A stretch of DNA of 64,000 bases from CAG-791 sp045130475 (lineage in GTDB: Bacteria; Bacillota; Clostridia; Lachnospirales; Lachnospiraceae). Made by a program: the position numbers and the translations under genes. Each line of letters opens with the position of its first letter. Within the stretch, counting starts at the first letter, position 1. The notes under the pieces were generated by a model. It saw only the letters and a program-made list of their open reading frames with translations. It did no database searches and was not told the DNA's origin. Below, piece after piece: positions 42,114 through 51,077 of this stretch. Location of the stretch: positions 1 to 64,000 of the forward strand of contig JBGUPU010000025.1 of NCBI GenBank assembly GCA_045130475.1, read 5' to 3'.

Positions 42114-44783
42114 ATGCAGAGAGAACTTGCAAAGACCTACGATCCTCAGGGAATAGAGGACCGGATCTACAAAAATTGGGAAGAGAAGAAATACTTCCAC
42201 GCGGAAGTGGATCATTCCAGGACCCCTTTTACGATCGTGATCCCGCCGCCCAATATCACCGGACAGCTCCACATGGGCCACGCGCTGGACAATACACTGC
42301 AGGATATCCTGATCCGTTATAAGAGGATGCAGGGCTACAATGCTCTGTGGCAGCCCGGTACCGACCATGCCAGTATCGCCACCGAGGTCAAGGTCATCGA
42401 CGCTCTGCGCGAGCAGGGGATCGAGAAGGCCGATCTGGGCCGCGAGGGCTTCCTCGAGAAGTGCTGGGACTGGCGCAAAGAGTACGGCGGCCGCATCGTG
42501 AATCAGCTCAAGAAGCTGGGCTCCTCCTGCGACTGGGACCGTGAGCGCTTCACCATGGATGAGGGCTGCAACAAGGCCGTCACGGAAGTTTTCTGCAAGA
42601 TGCACAAGAAGGGATGGATCTATAAGGGAAGCCGCATCATCAACTGGTGCCCGGTCTGCAAGACCTCCATTTCTGACGCTGAGGTGCAGTATGAAGAGCA
42701 GAACGGCCATTTCTGGCATATCAAATATCCGCTGATCGAAGACGACGGCAGCATCTCCACGACACGCTTCCTGGAGTTTGCGACAACACGTCCCGAGACC
42801 ATGCTGGGTGATACGGCTGTGGCCGTTCACCCTGAAGATGAGCGCTATAAAGACCTCATCGGCAAAACAGTATGGCTTCCTTTCGTTGACCGCAGGATCC
42901 CGATCGTCGCGGACACCTATGTTGACCGTGAGTTCGGTACCGGCGTGGTCAAGATCACACCCGCACACGACCCCAACGACTTCGAGGTCGGAAAGCGCCA
43001 CGGCCTGCCTGAGATCAATATCATGAACGATGACGCCACCATCAATAAAAACGGCGCCAAGTTCGAGGGCATGGACCGCTATGAGGCCAGAAAGCAGATC
43101 GTCAAGGAGCTCGGGGATATGGGCCTTCTGGTCCGCATCGAGGATTATACCCACAACGTCGGAACCCATGACCGCTGCGGCACCACTGTCGAGCCCCTGA
43201 TCAAAAAGCAGTGGTTCGTCAAGATGGACGAGCTGATCAAGCCTGCCGTCAAGGCAGTCAAAGAGGGCGATATCCAGCTCATCCCCAAGAGGATGGAGAA
43301 AATCTACTTCAACTGGACCGACAATATCCGTGACTGGTGCATCAGCCGTCAGCTCTGGTGGGGCCACAGGATCCCCGCTTATTACTGTGACAAGTGCGGT
43401 GAAGTTGTTGTCGCGCCTGCCGTGCCCGGAAAGTGCCCTGTCTGCGGCGAGACTCATTTCACCCAGGATCCCGACACACTGGACACCTGGTTCTCCTCCG
43501 CCCTCTGGCCCTTCTCCACTCTTGGATGGCCCGAGCAGACCGAGGATCTGAAGTATTTCTATCCCACAGATGTTCTGGTCACCGGCTATGACATTATTTT
43601 CTTCTGGGTCATCCGCATGATCTTCTCCGGTTACGAGCAGATGGGAGAAAAACCCTTCAAGACCGTGCTCTTCCACGGACTGGTCCGCGACGAGCTGGGC
43701 AGAAAGATGTCCAAGTCCCTGGGCAACGGCATCGATCCCCTGGAGGTGATCAGAAACTACGGAGCCGATGCTCTTCGTCTGACCCTGGTCACCGGCAATG
43801 CGCCCGGCAACGACATGCGCTTCTCCAACAGCCGTGTGGAGGCCAGCCGCAACTTCGCCAACAAGGTATGGAACGCCAGCCGTTTCATCATGATGAATAT
43901 GCCTGAGGAAGGCGGTATCCCTGAGGAAATGCCCGCAGGCCTTCTTCCCGAGGACAAGTGGATCCTCTCCGGATTCAACAATGTCGTCAGGGATGTCACT
44001 GACAACATGGACCGCTTCGAGCTCGGTATTGCCGTTCAGAAAGTCCACGATTTTATCTGGGACGAGTTCTGCGACTGGTATATCGAGATGGTCAAGCCCA
44101 GACTCTATGAGACGGAAGATACACAGAGCCACATGGCAGCCCTCTGGACCCTTCAGACAGTCCTTCAGGGAAGCCTCAAGCTCCTGCACCCTTATATGCC
44201 TTTCGTGACGGAAGAGATCTTCTGCACGATCCAGGACAGAGAGCCTTCCATCATGATCTCCGACTGGCCTGTCTGGAAGCAGGAATATGACTTCCCGGCA
44301 GAGGAACAGGCAATCGAGACCATCAAGGAGGCCGTCCGGGCCATCCGCACCGCCCGCAATGAGCGCGGCGTTGCGCCTTCCCGCAAGGCCAAGGTTATCC
44401 TTGTCTCTGAGGACGGGAAGATCCGTCAGATCTTCGAAGAGGACAGACTTTTCTTCGAGCGTCTGGCTTCCGCTTCCGAACTCGTGCTTCAGGCCGACAA
44501 GGAAGGAATCGGGGAGGGAACGGTATCCATCGTTCTTCCTTTTGCAACCGCTTTCATCCCGCTGGCCGATCTTCTGGATGTCAAGGCCGAGATCGCAAGA
44601 CTCACCAAGGAGAAAAAACGTCTCGAGGGCGAGCTGAAGAGAAGCGCGGGTATGCTTCGCAATGAGAAATTCCTCTCCAAGGCTCCCGCGGACAAGATCG
44701 CGGCGGAGAAGGAAAAGCAGCAGAAATACGAACAGCAGATGGCAGGCGTTGTCCGTGAACTGGAGGAACTGTCCGCACTCTGA
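42114..44783 (+). CDS. valS: Valyl-tRNA synthetase
   Basis: 889 residues, full length. HIGH-type ATP motif in PPPNITGQLHMGHAL (HMGH) near residue 50, CP1 editing domain with LEFATTRPETMLGDTAVAVHPED, KMSKS in GRKMSKSLGNGIDPLEVI near 527, anticodon domain and a C-terminal coiled coil (LTKEKKRLEGELKRSAGML). It charges tRNA-Val in the cytosol. AAGGAGAG is near ATG 42114. No T-box leader was recognised. Confidence 0.97.
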   Translation: MQRELAKTYDPQGIEDRIYKNWEEKKYFHAEVDHSRTPFTIVIPPPNITGQLHMGHALDNTLQDILIRYKRMQGYNALWQPGTDHASIATEVKVIDALREQGIEKADLGREGFLEKCWDWRKEYGGRIVNQLKKLGSSCDWDRERFTMDEGCNKAVTEVFCKMHKKGWIYKGSRIINWCPVCKTSISDAEVQYEEQNGHFWHIKYPLIEDDGSISTTRFLEFATTRPETMLGDTAVAVHPEDERYKDLIGKTVWLPFVDRRIPIVADTYVDREFGTGVVKITPAHDPNDFEVGKRHGLPEINIMNDDATINKNGAKFEGMDRYEARKQIVKELGDMGLLVRIEDYTHNVGTHDRCGTTVEPLIKKQWFVKMDELIKPAVKAVKEGDIQLIPKRMEKIYFNWTDNIRDWCISRQLWWGHRIPAYYCDKCGEVVVAPAVPGKCPVCGETHFTQDPDTLDTWFSSALWPFSTLGWPEQTEDLKYFYPTDVLVTGYDIIFFWVIRMIFSGYEQMGEKPFKTVLFHGLVRDELGRKMSKSLGNGIDPLEVIRNYGADALRLTLVTGNAPGNDMRFSNSRVEASRNFANKVWNASRFIMMNMPEEGGIPEEMPAGLLPEDKWILSGFNNVVRDVTDNMDRFELGIAVQKVHDFIWDEFCDWYIEMVKPRLYETEDTQSHMAALWTLQTVLQGSLKLLHPYMPFVTEEIFCTIQDREPSIMISDWPVWKQEYDFPAEEQAIETIKEAVRAIRTARNERGVAPSRKAKVILVSEDGKIRQIFEEDRLFFERLASASELVLQADKEGIGEGTVSIVLPFATAFIPLADLLDVKAEIARLTKEKKRLEGELKRSAGMLRNEKFLSKAPADKIAAEKEKQQKYEQQMAGVVRELEELSAL

Positions 44784-44956
44784 TCTTCGTAAAAAGACAG
44801 AACCTGTTTCAGGGCTCGCTCTCGAGTCCTGCGCGCCGGATGGCGGCTGCAGAATAATTGCTGTGCCCCTTTCTCGGGGGGAGGCAGTTTCTGCGCCGCT
44901 TCCGTGCGCATCCTCGCGGATCAAGCCATTGCGGCGCCGCGCCGTGGAGCTGAAGT

Positions 44957-46348
44957 ATGATTAACTTTTCAGGGCTGGAATTCATTTTCCGTTTTTTGCC
45001 TGTTTTTATGGTCCTGTACTGGATCGTCCCATCTGCATACAGAGATGTTCTGCTGTTTGTCGGAAGTCTGATTTTTTATGCTTCCGGGGCAAAGCTTTTT
45101 GTGCTCGTCCTTCTGGGACTTGTGATCGTCAATTACGTGATCGGCGAGATGGTCTGGGTCATGCCGGGCCGGCGGAGAAAAGTTCAGCAGAGACAGATGC
45201 TGGTGATCATCGTGACGATCGATGTGATCGTTTTGATACTCTTTAAGATACTGGCACTGAAGGTAAAGGCGTCTCTTCTTCCTCTGGGACTGAGTTTTTA
45301 TATCTTCAAGATGATTTCCTACCAGGCGGATCTGTACCTTGGCAAGATGCACAAGAGACCTGCCTTCATGCAGGCCGCAGCATACTTTACCATGTTTCCG
45401 CAGGTCGCGCAGGGTCCGATCATGCGTTTTTCACAGGGCTGGATGGAGAAACCGACCAACATCCGGCGCAGGACGGTATACGCGGAGAGAAGTATCTCCC
45501 TTCAGAAAATCGAGGACGGCCTATGCTTTTTCGCAATGGGACTTGGAATGAAGGTCCTGATTGCCGACAGACTCGGGATTCTCTGGAATGAGATCATCAA
45601 GATTGGCTTTGAGAGTATTTCCACGCCGTTGGCCTGGCTGGGCGCGTTCGGTTATTCTCTCGAGCTTTATTTTGATTTCTGGGGATATTCGCTGATGGCG
45701 GGCGGACTCGGACTGATGCTGGGCTTCCGCTTTATACAGAACTTTATCCACCCTTACGCGGCATGCGGGATCGCGGATTTTTATCGCCGCTGGCACGCGA
45801 CACTGGGAAGCTGGTTCCGGGACTATGTCTATATTCCTCTTGGAGGAAGCCGCAGACAGGCTCCCGCAGTGATCCGGAATCTCATGCTTGTCTGGCTGCT
45901 GACCGGTTTCTGGCACGGCGGAACACTCAATTTCCTGATTTGGGGCCTTGTCCTGGGGATTCTGATCGTGTGGGAAAAATTTGTCGTGAAGGGGCTGCTC
46001 AGGGCGGTTCCCCTCATCGGACACCTTCATGTGATCATCCTGATCCCCCTGACCTGGGTGATCTTTGCGATCACCGATCTGAAAGAACTGGGAATCTATT
46101 TCAGCCGTCTCTTTCCTTTTTTCGGCACAGGTACAGCTGTAAATCCGGGGGATTTCGCGAAATATCTCGGGATTTACTGGCCTTATTTTGCGGCAGGCAT
46201 TCTGCTCTGCATTCCTGTTTTTTACAACCTGGTAGTGTGGAAGCGCAAAAATCCGCTTGTGGTTGTGCTTCTGGCCCTTGTTTTCTGGTGGAGTGTTTAT
46301 TATTCATCAATTTCCGCAGGCAATCCGTTCATGTATTTCAGCTTCTGA
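44957..46348 (+). CDS. MBOAT family O-acyltransferase (AlgI/DltB-like)
   Basis: 463 residues with around ten membrane helices. Family motifs: LPLGLSFYIFKMISYQADLYLG near residue 115, MFPQVAQGPIMRF near 147, FYRRWHATLGSWFRDYVYIPLGG near 275 and the catalytic His in TGFWHGGTLNFLIWG near 315. It moves acyl groups from a cytosolic donor across the membrane onto a surface polysaccharide or peptidoglycan. The SGNH protein behind it is the usual partner. GGAGCTGAAG lies before ATG 44957. Confidence 0.92.
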   Translation: MINFSGLEFIFRFLPVFMVLYWIVPSAYRDVLLFVGSLIFYASGAKLFVLVLLGLVIVNYVIGEMVWVMPGRRRKVQQRQMLVIIVTIDVIVLILFKILALKVKASLLPLGLSFYIFKMISYQADLYLGKMHKRPAFMQAAAYFTMFPQVAQGPIMRFSQGWMEKPTNIRRRTVYAERSISLQKIEDGLCFFAMGLGMKVLIADRLGILWNEIIKIGFESISTPLAWLGAFGYSLELYFDFWGYSLMAGGLGLMLGFRFIQNFIHPYAACGIADFYRRWHATLGSWFRDYVYIPLGGSRRQAPAVIRNLMLVWLLTGFWHGGTLNFLIWGLVLGILIVWEKFVVKGLLRAVPLIGHLHVIILIPLTWVIFAITDLKELGIYFSRLFPFFGTGTAVNPGDFAKYLGIYWPYFAAGILLCIPVFYNLVVWKRKNPLVVVLLALVFWWSVYYSSISAGNPFMYFSF

Positions 46349-46407
46349 AGACCTGTTCATGAAGGAGTATTGTCTTTTGTGTTTCTGAAACATCAGGGAT
46401 TATAAAA

Positions 46408-47652
46408 ATGTTGAGAGTTTTTCAAAGGGTCTTGCAGAGGGCACCCCTCCTGTCCTTGATCCTGTTCATCTGGCTTTTGCTCACGATCCTTTCGCTCGTC
46501 GGGAGGAAGGGAGCCTATAAAGACTATTCCACAGAGCACGGACGGCTTCCCGGCCTTTCTCTTGTAATGAGAGGAATCCATGACCATGTCTATCCGTGGT
46601 CAGGGGATTCAAAAAGTGCTGCAGCAGGAGAAGAAAAAGAAAGCGGGAAGTCGGCGGAAAAACCTGCGTCTGAGGATACCGGAGCAGAGGCGGACAAGAA
46701 GACGGATGCGGAACAGAGTCAGGTGAAGGAAGAGTCCGAACCTGCAGAAAAGACCGGGGGACAGGAGACTGCCGCGGAGACTGAGACAAACCCTCTGACG
46801 ATCCCGGAGACAAGCTCCAGCAAAGTCGTCGGGGCAAAGGACTACGGTGTAGCGAAAGAGGAGTACCTGTCACCGGAGGACACTGTCTATAACACGGACA
46901 AAGAAGGGCTGTTTGCACCGAACGGGACCTATTACAGTTTCCGGGAAGTGGATGACAGCTATTTTGCCGACGCCCTCATGATCGGAGATTCCCGCACAGT
47001 GGGCCTTTATGAATACGGAGATATGGCGGATGTGACATCCTTCCTCGCCAAGGAGTCGGCCTCGATCTATGATCTGTTCGATGATGACGAGAAGCTGGAC
47101 TACACACCCAGAGGGAAAAAATCCAGGGAACAGACTCTCAAGGGTCTCCTCTCCAAGACAAAGTTTAAAAAGATCTACATTTCGGTAGGTGTCAACGAAC
47201 TCGGTGTTCCCGATACCAAGGACTATTACGAGGAGTACCGCAAGGTTGTGGCTAAGATCAATAAGCTTCAGCCGGATGCGATCATTTACATTCAGGGTAT
47301 CATGCATGTCTCAAAGAATATGAGCAGCACAGATCCCGTCTACAACAACAAAGCAATTGTACAGCGCAACAGGGCCATCTCCACGCTGGCTAACGGCCGC
47401 AATATCTTTTATATTGACATGAACGGTCCCTTCTGCGATAAAAACGGCGATCTGAAGACGGAGATGACCGGAGACGGCATCCATCTCAAGGCTTCTTCCT
47501 GCGCTCTCTGGCATGATTTTCTGCGCAAAAATGCCATTGTGATACCCGGTACCGAAGGGGCATCCCAGCCGGATTCGGGAGGATCGGCACCGTCAGAAGA
47601 CAAGCCGGCAGAAGAAAAGCCTGCAGGACAGGCGGCTTCCGGACAGGCGTGA
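46408..47652 (+). CDS. SGNH-hydrolase-like O-acetyltransferase partner
   Basis: 414 residues. One membrane anchor near residues 14-32 (LSLILFIWLLLTILSLVG), an acidic Lys/Glu/Pro-rich stalk of about 110 residues, and an SGNH/GDSL-type domain: LMIGDSRTVGLY (Ser), VGVNELG (Asn) and DGIHLKASSCALW (Asp/His). A Pro/Ala/Gly/Gln tail ends in ASGQA. This type works outside, completing polysaccharide O-acetylation with the MBOAT. The gene ends in a tandem duplication that also holds a second stop (see 47635-47720). Confidence 0.88.
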   Translation: MLRVFQRVLQRAPLLSLILFIWLLLTILSLVGRKGAYKDYSTEHGRLPGLSLVMRGIHDHVYPWSGDSKSAAAGEEKESGKSAEKPASEDTGAEADKKTDAEQSQVKEESEPAEKTGGQETAAETETNPLTIPETSSSKVVGAKDYGVAKEEYLSPEDTVYNTDKEGLFAPNGTYYSFREVDDSYFADALMIGDSRTVGLYEYGDMADVTSFLAKESASIYDLFDDDEKLDYTPRGKKSREQTLKGLLSKTKFKKIYISVGVNELGVPDTKDYYEEYRKVVAKINKLQPDAIIYIQGIMHVSKNMSSTDPVYNNKAIVQRNRAISTLANGRNIFYIDMNGPFCDKNGDLKTEMTGDGIHLKASSCALWHDFLRKNAIVIPGTEGASQPDSGGSAPSEDKPAEEKPAGQAASGQA

Positions 47653-47720
47653 ACAGGCTCTGCTTCAGCAGCCGCGGAAGAGAAAGCTTCAGGACAGGCG
47701 TGAGCAGGATCTGCTTCAGC
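47635..47720 (+). repeat. Tandem duplication over the SGNH gene stop codon
   Basis: The 35-mer starting GCTTCCGGACAGGCGTGAAC (47635-47669) recurs at 47686-47720 with three mismatches, 51 nt away, so still in frame. Both copies contain TGA (47650 and 47701). Reading past the first stop gives TGSASAAAEEKASGQA, like the repeat tail inside the gene. Confidence 0.8.
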
Positions 47721-47740
47721 CTGAGAACACAGGTATTTCC

Positions 47741-47974
47741 ATGCGTGAAATAGAATTTAAAATGGAGCGCGAAGGGCTCCTGAAGGAAGGGCAGAAAGTC
47801 AGAATCACGGAAGGTGTACTGCCCAGCAATTTTTATTATACGATCGACCCGTCTCTAGCCATGAGCGGCAATTTTCCTTTTAACCAGAGACTCCTGGCCA
47901 GAGAAGGCGTGGTGACAGCGATCCGTGAATTGGAGCGGGGCTTTTATGTCACTGTGAGATTCGAGGAGGAATGA
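47741..47974 (+). CDS. Small conserved hypothetical protein
   Basis: 77 residues, strand-rich: EGQKVRITEGVLPSNFYYTIDPSLAMSGNFPFNQRLLAREGVVTAIRELERGFYVTVRFEEE. I do not recognise it beyond a small clostridial family of beta-barrel look. It lies 88 nt after the SGNH gene and 7 nt before the TPR gene, so it is likely in the same envelope-related operon. Charged ends and no signal peptide suggest a cytosolic location. Confidence 0.65.
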   Translation: MREIEFKMEREGLLKEGQKVRITEGVLPSNFYYTIDPSLAMSGNFPFNQRLLAREGVVTAIRELERGFYVTVRFEEE

Positions 47975-47981
47975 TTCGCCT

Positions 47982-48965
47982 ATGCGCTTTATCAGAAACT
48001 TTCTGCTGACCGTCATCTTTATAGCCGCAATCGGGGCAGCGGCGCTTTTCGGCTATTATCGTTTCCGCGGAAGCCGTGAAACACAGCTTCTCAACAATGG
48101 GCTGTCTCTGATGGAACAGGGGAATTACCGTCTCGCAAGGGAAAAGTTCGCCGAGGCACAGCAGTATGAAAACAAAATTACCAGATATCTGTCGGACGAT
48201 TCCCTCGAGGAAGATCTGTACAAATATACGGCTATCTGTGATTTCCGGCTGGGAGAGATCGAGGCCGCTGCGTCCCTTTATGACAAGCTGCTCATGATCC
48301 ATCCGAAGGATCCTACGCTCATTGAATCCCGCGCGGCAGTCTATGCAGCCCAGGGAGAAATGGATAAGGCTGTCGAGCTGTTTGACATGTCGATCGCCAT
48401 GGATAAGTCCAATTATACGCGGGTTTACACTGCGGCCATGACACTTCGGGAATACGGAGACAATGAGACCGGTCTGAAGTATTTTGAAAACCTGCTTTCA
48501 GAGCATGCGGATGAGATCGATGATCTTACCCGCGGCCAGGCTCTGTGTTTTCTCGGCCGCTATGAAGAGGCGGCCGCTGTTCTGGACTCTGTCGAGAGCC
48601 CGGACATGCAGACCTGTTTCCTTCTGGCCTGTGCCAAGGAATATACCGGGGAGCACAAGGAGGCGCTGGATCTGATCGCGGATTTTGAACAGGAGATTGC
48701 AGCCAGTCCCGAGATGCTCAATCTCAAGGGAACAGCTCTGTGCGGGCTGGAGAAGTATGAGGAGGCTCTGGCGTGTTTCGAACAGGCGCTCCCCCTCTCC
48801 CAGAGCGGGACGGCACTTCAGCGAAGTATCCTCTTCAACCGGATTGCTGCGGTTGAAAATCTCCGCGATTTTAAGCGAGCCAAAAAACTGGCGGCGGAAT
48901 ATTCCGAAAAGTATCCCAACGATGAGCGTATGAACCGCGAGAACCAGTTCCTGCAGTCACGCTGA
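47982..48965 (+). CDS. Membrane-anchored TPR protein
   Basis: 327 residues. One N-terminal membrane helix (LLTVIFIAAIGAAALFGYY), then about seven TPR-like repeats: NNGLSLMEQGNYRLAREKFAEA, LYKYTAICDFRLGEIEAAASLYDKLL, ESRAAVYAAQGEMDKAVELF, and LNLKGTALCGLEKYEEALACFEQAL. It should be anchored and facing out, a scaffold for protein contacts. Its position after the O-acyltransferase pair suggests a surface-polysaccharide role. It ends at the terminator at 49039-49066. Confidence 0.85.
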   Translation: MRFIRNFLLTVIFIAAIGAAALFGYYRFRGSRETQLLNNGLSLMEQGNYRLAREKFAEAQQYENKITRYLSDDSLEEDLYKYTAICDFRLGEIEAAASLYDKLLMIHPKDPTLIESRAAVYAAQGEMDKAVELFDMSIAMDKSNYTRVYTAAMTLREYGDNETGLKYFENLLSEHADEIDDLTRGQALCFLGRYEEAAAVLDSVESPDMQTCFLLACAKEYTGEHKEALDLIADFEQEIAASPEMLNLKGTALCGLEKYEEALACFEQALPLSQSGTALQRSILFNRIAAVENLRDFKRAKKLAAEYSEKYPNDERMNRENQFLQSR

Positions 48966-49038
48966 CGGTATGCAAAGATGTGAATAATTTAACGGGATTT
49001 TACCGCTTCTTCGGCCGTAATTTCTTTGAGTCCATGAT

Positions 49039-49066
49039 AAAATATCGCCTTCGGGCGATATTTTTT
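49039..49066 (+). terminator. Intrinsic terminator
   Basis: AAAATATCGCC pairs with GGGCGATATTTT around a short loop, followed by TTTT. Confidence 0.9.
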
Positions 49067-49076
49067 CATTTTTAGC

Positions 49077-49105
49077 TTGACGAACACGATTATTATCATT
49101 ATGTT
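49077..49105 (+). promoter_or_regulatory. pyrF promoter
   Basis: A -35 TTGACG (49077-49082), 17-nt spacer, -10 TATGTT (49100-49105). The long leader (about 150 nt) carries hairpins GCGCAC/GTGC near 49121-49138, GCGGCG/CGCCGC near 49176-49196 and GCAGGA/TCCTGC near 49217-49231; no PyrR-type site was recognised. Confidence 0.6.
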
Positions 49106-49258
49106 TAAAAAGACTTTTAAGGCGCACTGTTTACTGTGCAAAATGACTATAAAGCCGAAGCTGCCCGCAGGGGAGCGGCGGTCGGATCACGCCGCCGTAC
49201 AGATTGCAGGCAGGCAGGAGCAGATCCTGCTTCAGGCTGTTGAAAATGGAGTTGACGT

Positions 49259-50212
49259 ATGATTCAAAAACTGATGGATGAGATTAAGAGAAAGAACGCG
49301 CCCGTGGTAGTGGGTCTTGATCCCAACCTCTCTTTTGTCCCGGGACATCTGCAGGATGCGGCGTGGGAGACTGTTTCGGCTGAGGGATGCACAGACGATG
49401 AACTGGCCCTGAAAGCGGCCGCGGAGGCTGTCTGGCAGTTCAACAAGGGCATTGTAGATGCTGTATATGACATAATACCTGCTGTTAAACCGCAGATTGC
49501 CATGTACGAGCAGTTCGGTCTGCCCGGACTGGCTGCCTACGACAAAACAGTAAAATACTGCAGAGAAAAAGGTCTTATCATCATCGGTGATGTAAAGCGC
49601 GGCGATATCGGCTCGACCTCCGCCTCTTATGCGAAGGCCCATATCGGCAGGATCGGCATTGCGGGCAGAGAGATCCCCGTTTTCGATGTTGATTTCGCGA
49701 CGGTGAATCCATATCTTGGCTCTGACGGAGTAGAGCCCTTTGTAGAGGTGTGCAACGCGTGTGACAAGGGTATTTTTGTTCTGGTCAAGACTTCCAATCC
49801 TTCGAGCGGAGAGTTCCAGGATATCCTCACACAGAGCGGTGTTCCCATGTATGAGCTTGTCGGACAGAAGGTCCGTGAATGGGGTGAGCGCTCTATGGAC
49901 GGACGCTACAGCAATGTCGGTGCCGTAGTCGGCGCGACCTATCCCGAACAGGGCGAACAGCTCAGGAAACTGATGCCGACGACATTCATTCTTGCCCCGG
50001 GATACGGAGCGCAGGGTGCGACCGCAAAGGATCTGTCTGCTTTCTTCGATGAAGAGGGCGCCGGCGCGATCGTTAATTCCTCCCGCGGGATCATTGCCGC
50101 CCACACAAAGGAAGCCTATCGGGAATTTGGTCCGGAAGGTTTCGCACAGGCGGCACGCGCGGCTTCGATCGATATGATCGAGGATCTGCGGCAGGCTATA
50201 GCGGAACGCTGA
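49259..50212 (+). CDS. pyrF: Orotidine-5'-phosphate decarboxylase (type 2)
   Basis: 317 residues, the longer clostridial type of PyrF. VVVGLDPNLSFVP near residue 15-27, IPAVKPQIAMYEQFG near 76, the catalytic DVKRGDIGSTSASYAKAH near 110, and the phosphate site RGIIAAHTKEA near the end. It makes UMP from OMP in the last step of UMP synthesis. It shares a transcript with pyrE. Confidence 0.95.
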   Translation: MIQKLMDEIKRKNAPVVVGLDPNLSFVPGHLQDAAWETVSAEGCTDDELALKAAAEAVWQFNKGIVDAVYDIIPAVKPQIAMYEQFGLPGLAAYDKTVKYCREKGLIIIGDVKRGDIGSTSASYAKAHIGRIGIAGREIPVFDVDFATVNPYLGSDGVEPFVEVCNACDKGIFVLVKTSNPSSGEFQDILTQSGVPMYELVGQKVREWGERSMDGRYSNVGAVVGATYPEQGEQLRKLMPTTFILAPGYGAQGATAKDLSAFFDEEGAGAIVNSSRGIIAAHTKEAYREFGPEGFAQAARAASIDMIEDLRQAIAER

Positions 50213-50307
50213 ACCGGATCTGTTTTATCGACAAAAAATATATGGCAGGATGCCATAGAAACATATCAGAAAAAAACTGCTTGGTGCATTACAGGAAGGG
50301 GTTGCTG

Positions 50308-50988
50308 ATGGAAGAATACAAGAAAGAGTTTATTGAATTTATGGTCGACTCACACGTACTGAAATTCGGTGAGTTCACACTCAAGAGCGGACGCAAGTCT
50401 CCGTTCTTTATGAACGCAGGAGCATACAAGAGCGGGTCTCAGCTGATCAAACTTGGTGAGTTTTATGCCAGGGCGATCCACGATCATTACGGACTTGATT
50501 TTGATGTCCTGTTCGGACCTGCATATAAGGGCATTCCGCTCACTGTCGCGACAGTCATGGGAATCAGTAAACTCTACGGCCGTGATATCCGCTACTGCGC
50601 AAACCGCAAGGAAATCAAGGATCACGGAGACAAGGGTATTCTCCTGGGTTCCAAGATCCGCGAGGATGACCGCGTCATGATCATCGAGGATGTCACCACC
50701 TCAGGTGCATCCATCGCCGAGACCGTGCCGATCATCAAGGCACAGGCGGACTGCGATATCGTAGGTCTCATGGTCTCTCTGGACCGTATGGAAGTCGGAC
50801 AGGAAGGAACCATCAGCGCTCTTCAGGAGATCAAGCGGAAATATGGTTTCCCGACACACGCGATCGTCTCAATGAAGGAGGTCACCGAGTACCTCTACAA
50901 TCGTCCTGTTGACGGCCGGGTCATCATCGATGACAAGCTCAAGGCCGCGCTGGATAAATATTACGATGAGTATGGCGTGAAATCATAA
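50308..50988 (+). CDS. pyrE: Orotate phosphoribosyltransferase
   Basis: 226 residues. The PRPP motif is MIIEDVTTSGASIAE near residue 128-142, and the N-terminal segment LKFGEFTLKSGRKSPFFMNAG is the OPRTase signature. It makes OMP from orotate and PRPP. Behind pyrF after 95 nt, with AGGAAGGGG before ATG 50308; an in-frame ATG at 50242 has no ribosome site. A terminator follows. Confidence 0.96.
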   Translation: MEEYKKEFIEFMVDSHVLKFGEFTLKSGRKSPFFMNAGAYKSGSQLIKLGEFYARAIHDHYGLDFDVLFGPAYKGIPLTVATVMGISKLYGRDIRYCANRKEIKDHGDKGILLGSKIREDDRVMIIEDVTTSGASIAETVPIIKAQADCDIVGLMVSLDRMEVGQEGTISALQEIKRKYGFPTHAIVSMKEVTEYLYNRPVDGRVIIDDKLKAALDKYYDEYGVKS

Positions 50989-51003
50989 GGGTGTAAAAAA
51001 CGG

Positions 51004-51038
51004 CCGTCCGGCTGCTGTAATGCGGTCGGACGGTTTTT
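51004..51038 (+). terminator. Intrinsic terminator after pyrE
   Basis: CCGTCCG (51004-51010) pairs with CGGACGG (51027-51033), then TTTTT. Confidence 0.85.
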
Positions 51039-51077
51039 GTAATAGAATCTGCAATAGAATTGGAGTCTGGATTAAGA

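Noticed and set aside
41856..44924. 1022-codon reverse frame over valS
   Set aside because: Shadow frame; valS has all tRNA-synthetase motifs and the codon bias matches it.
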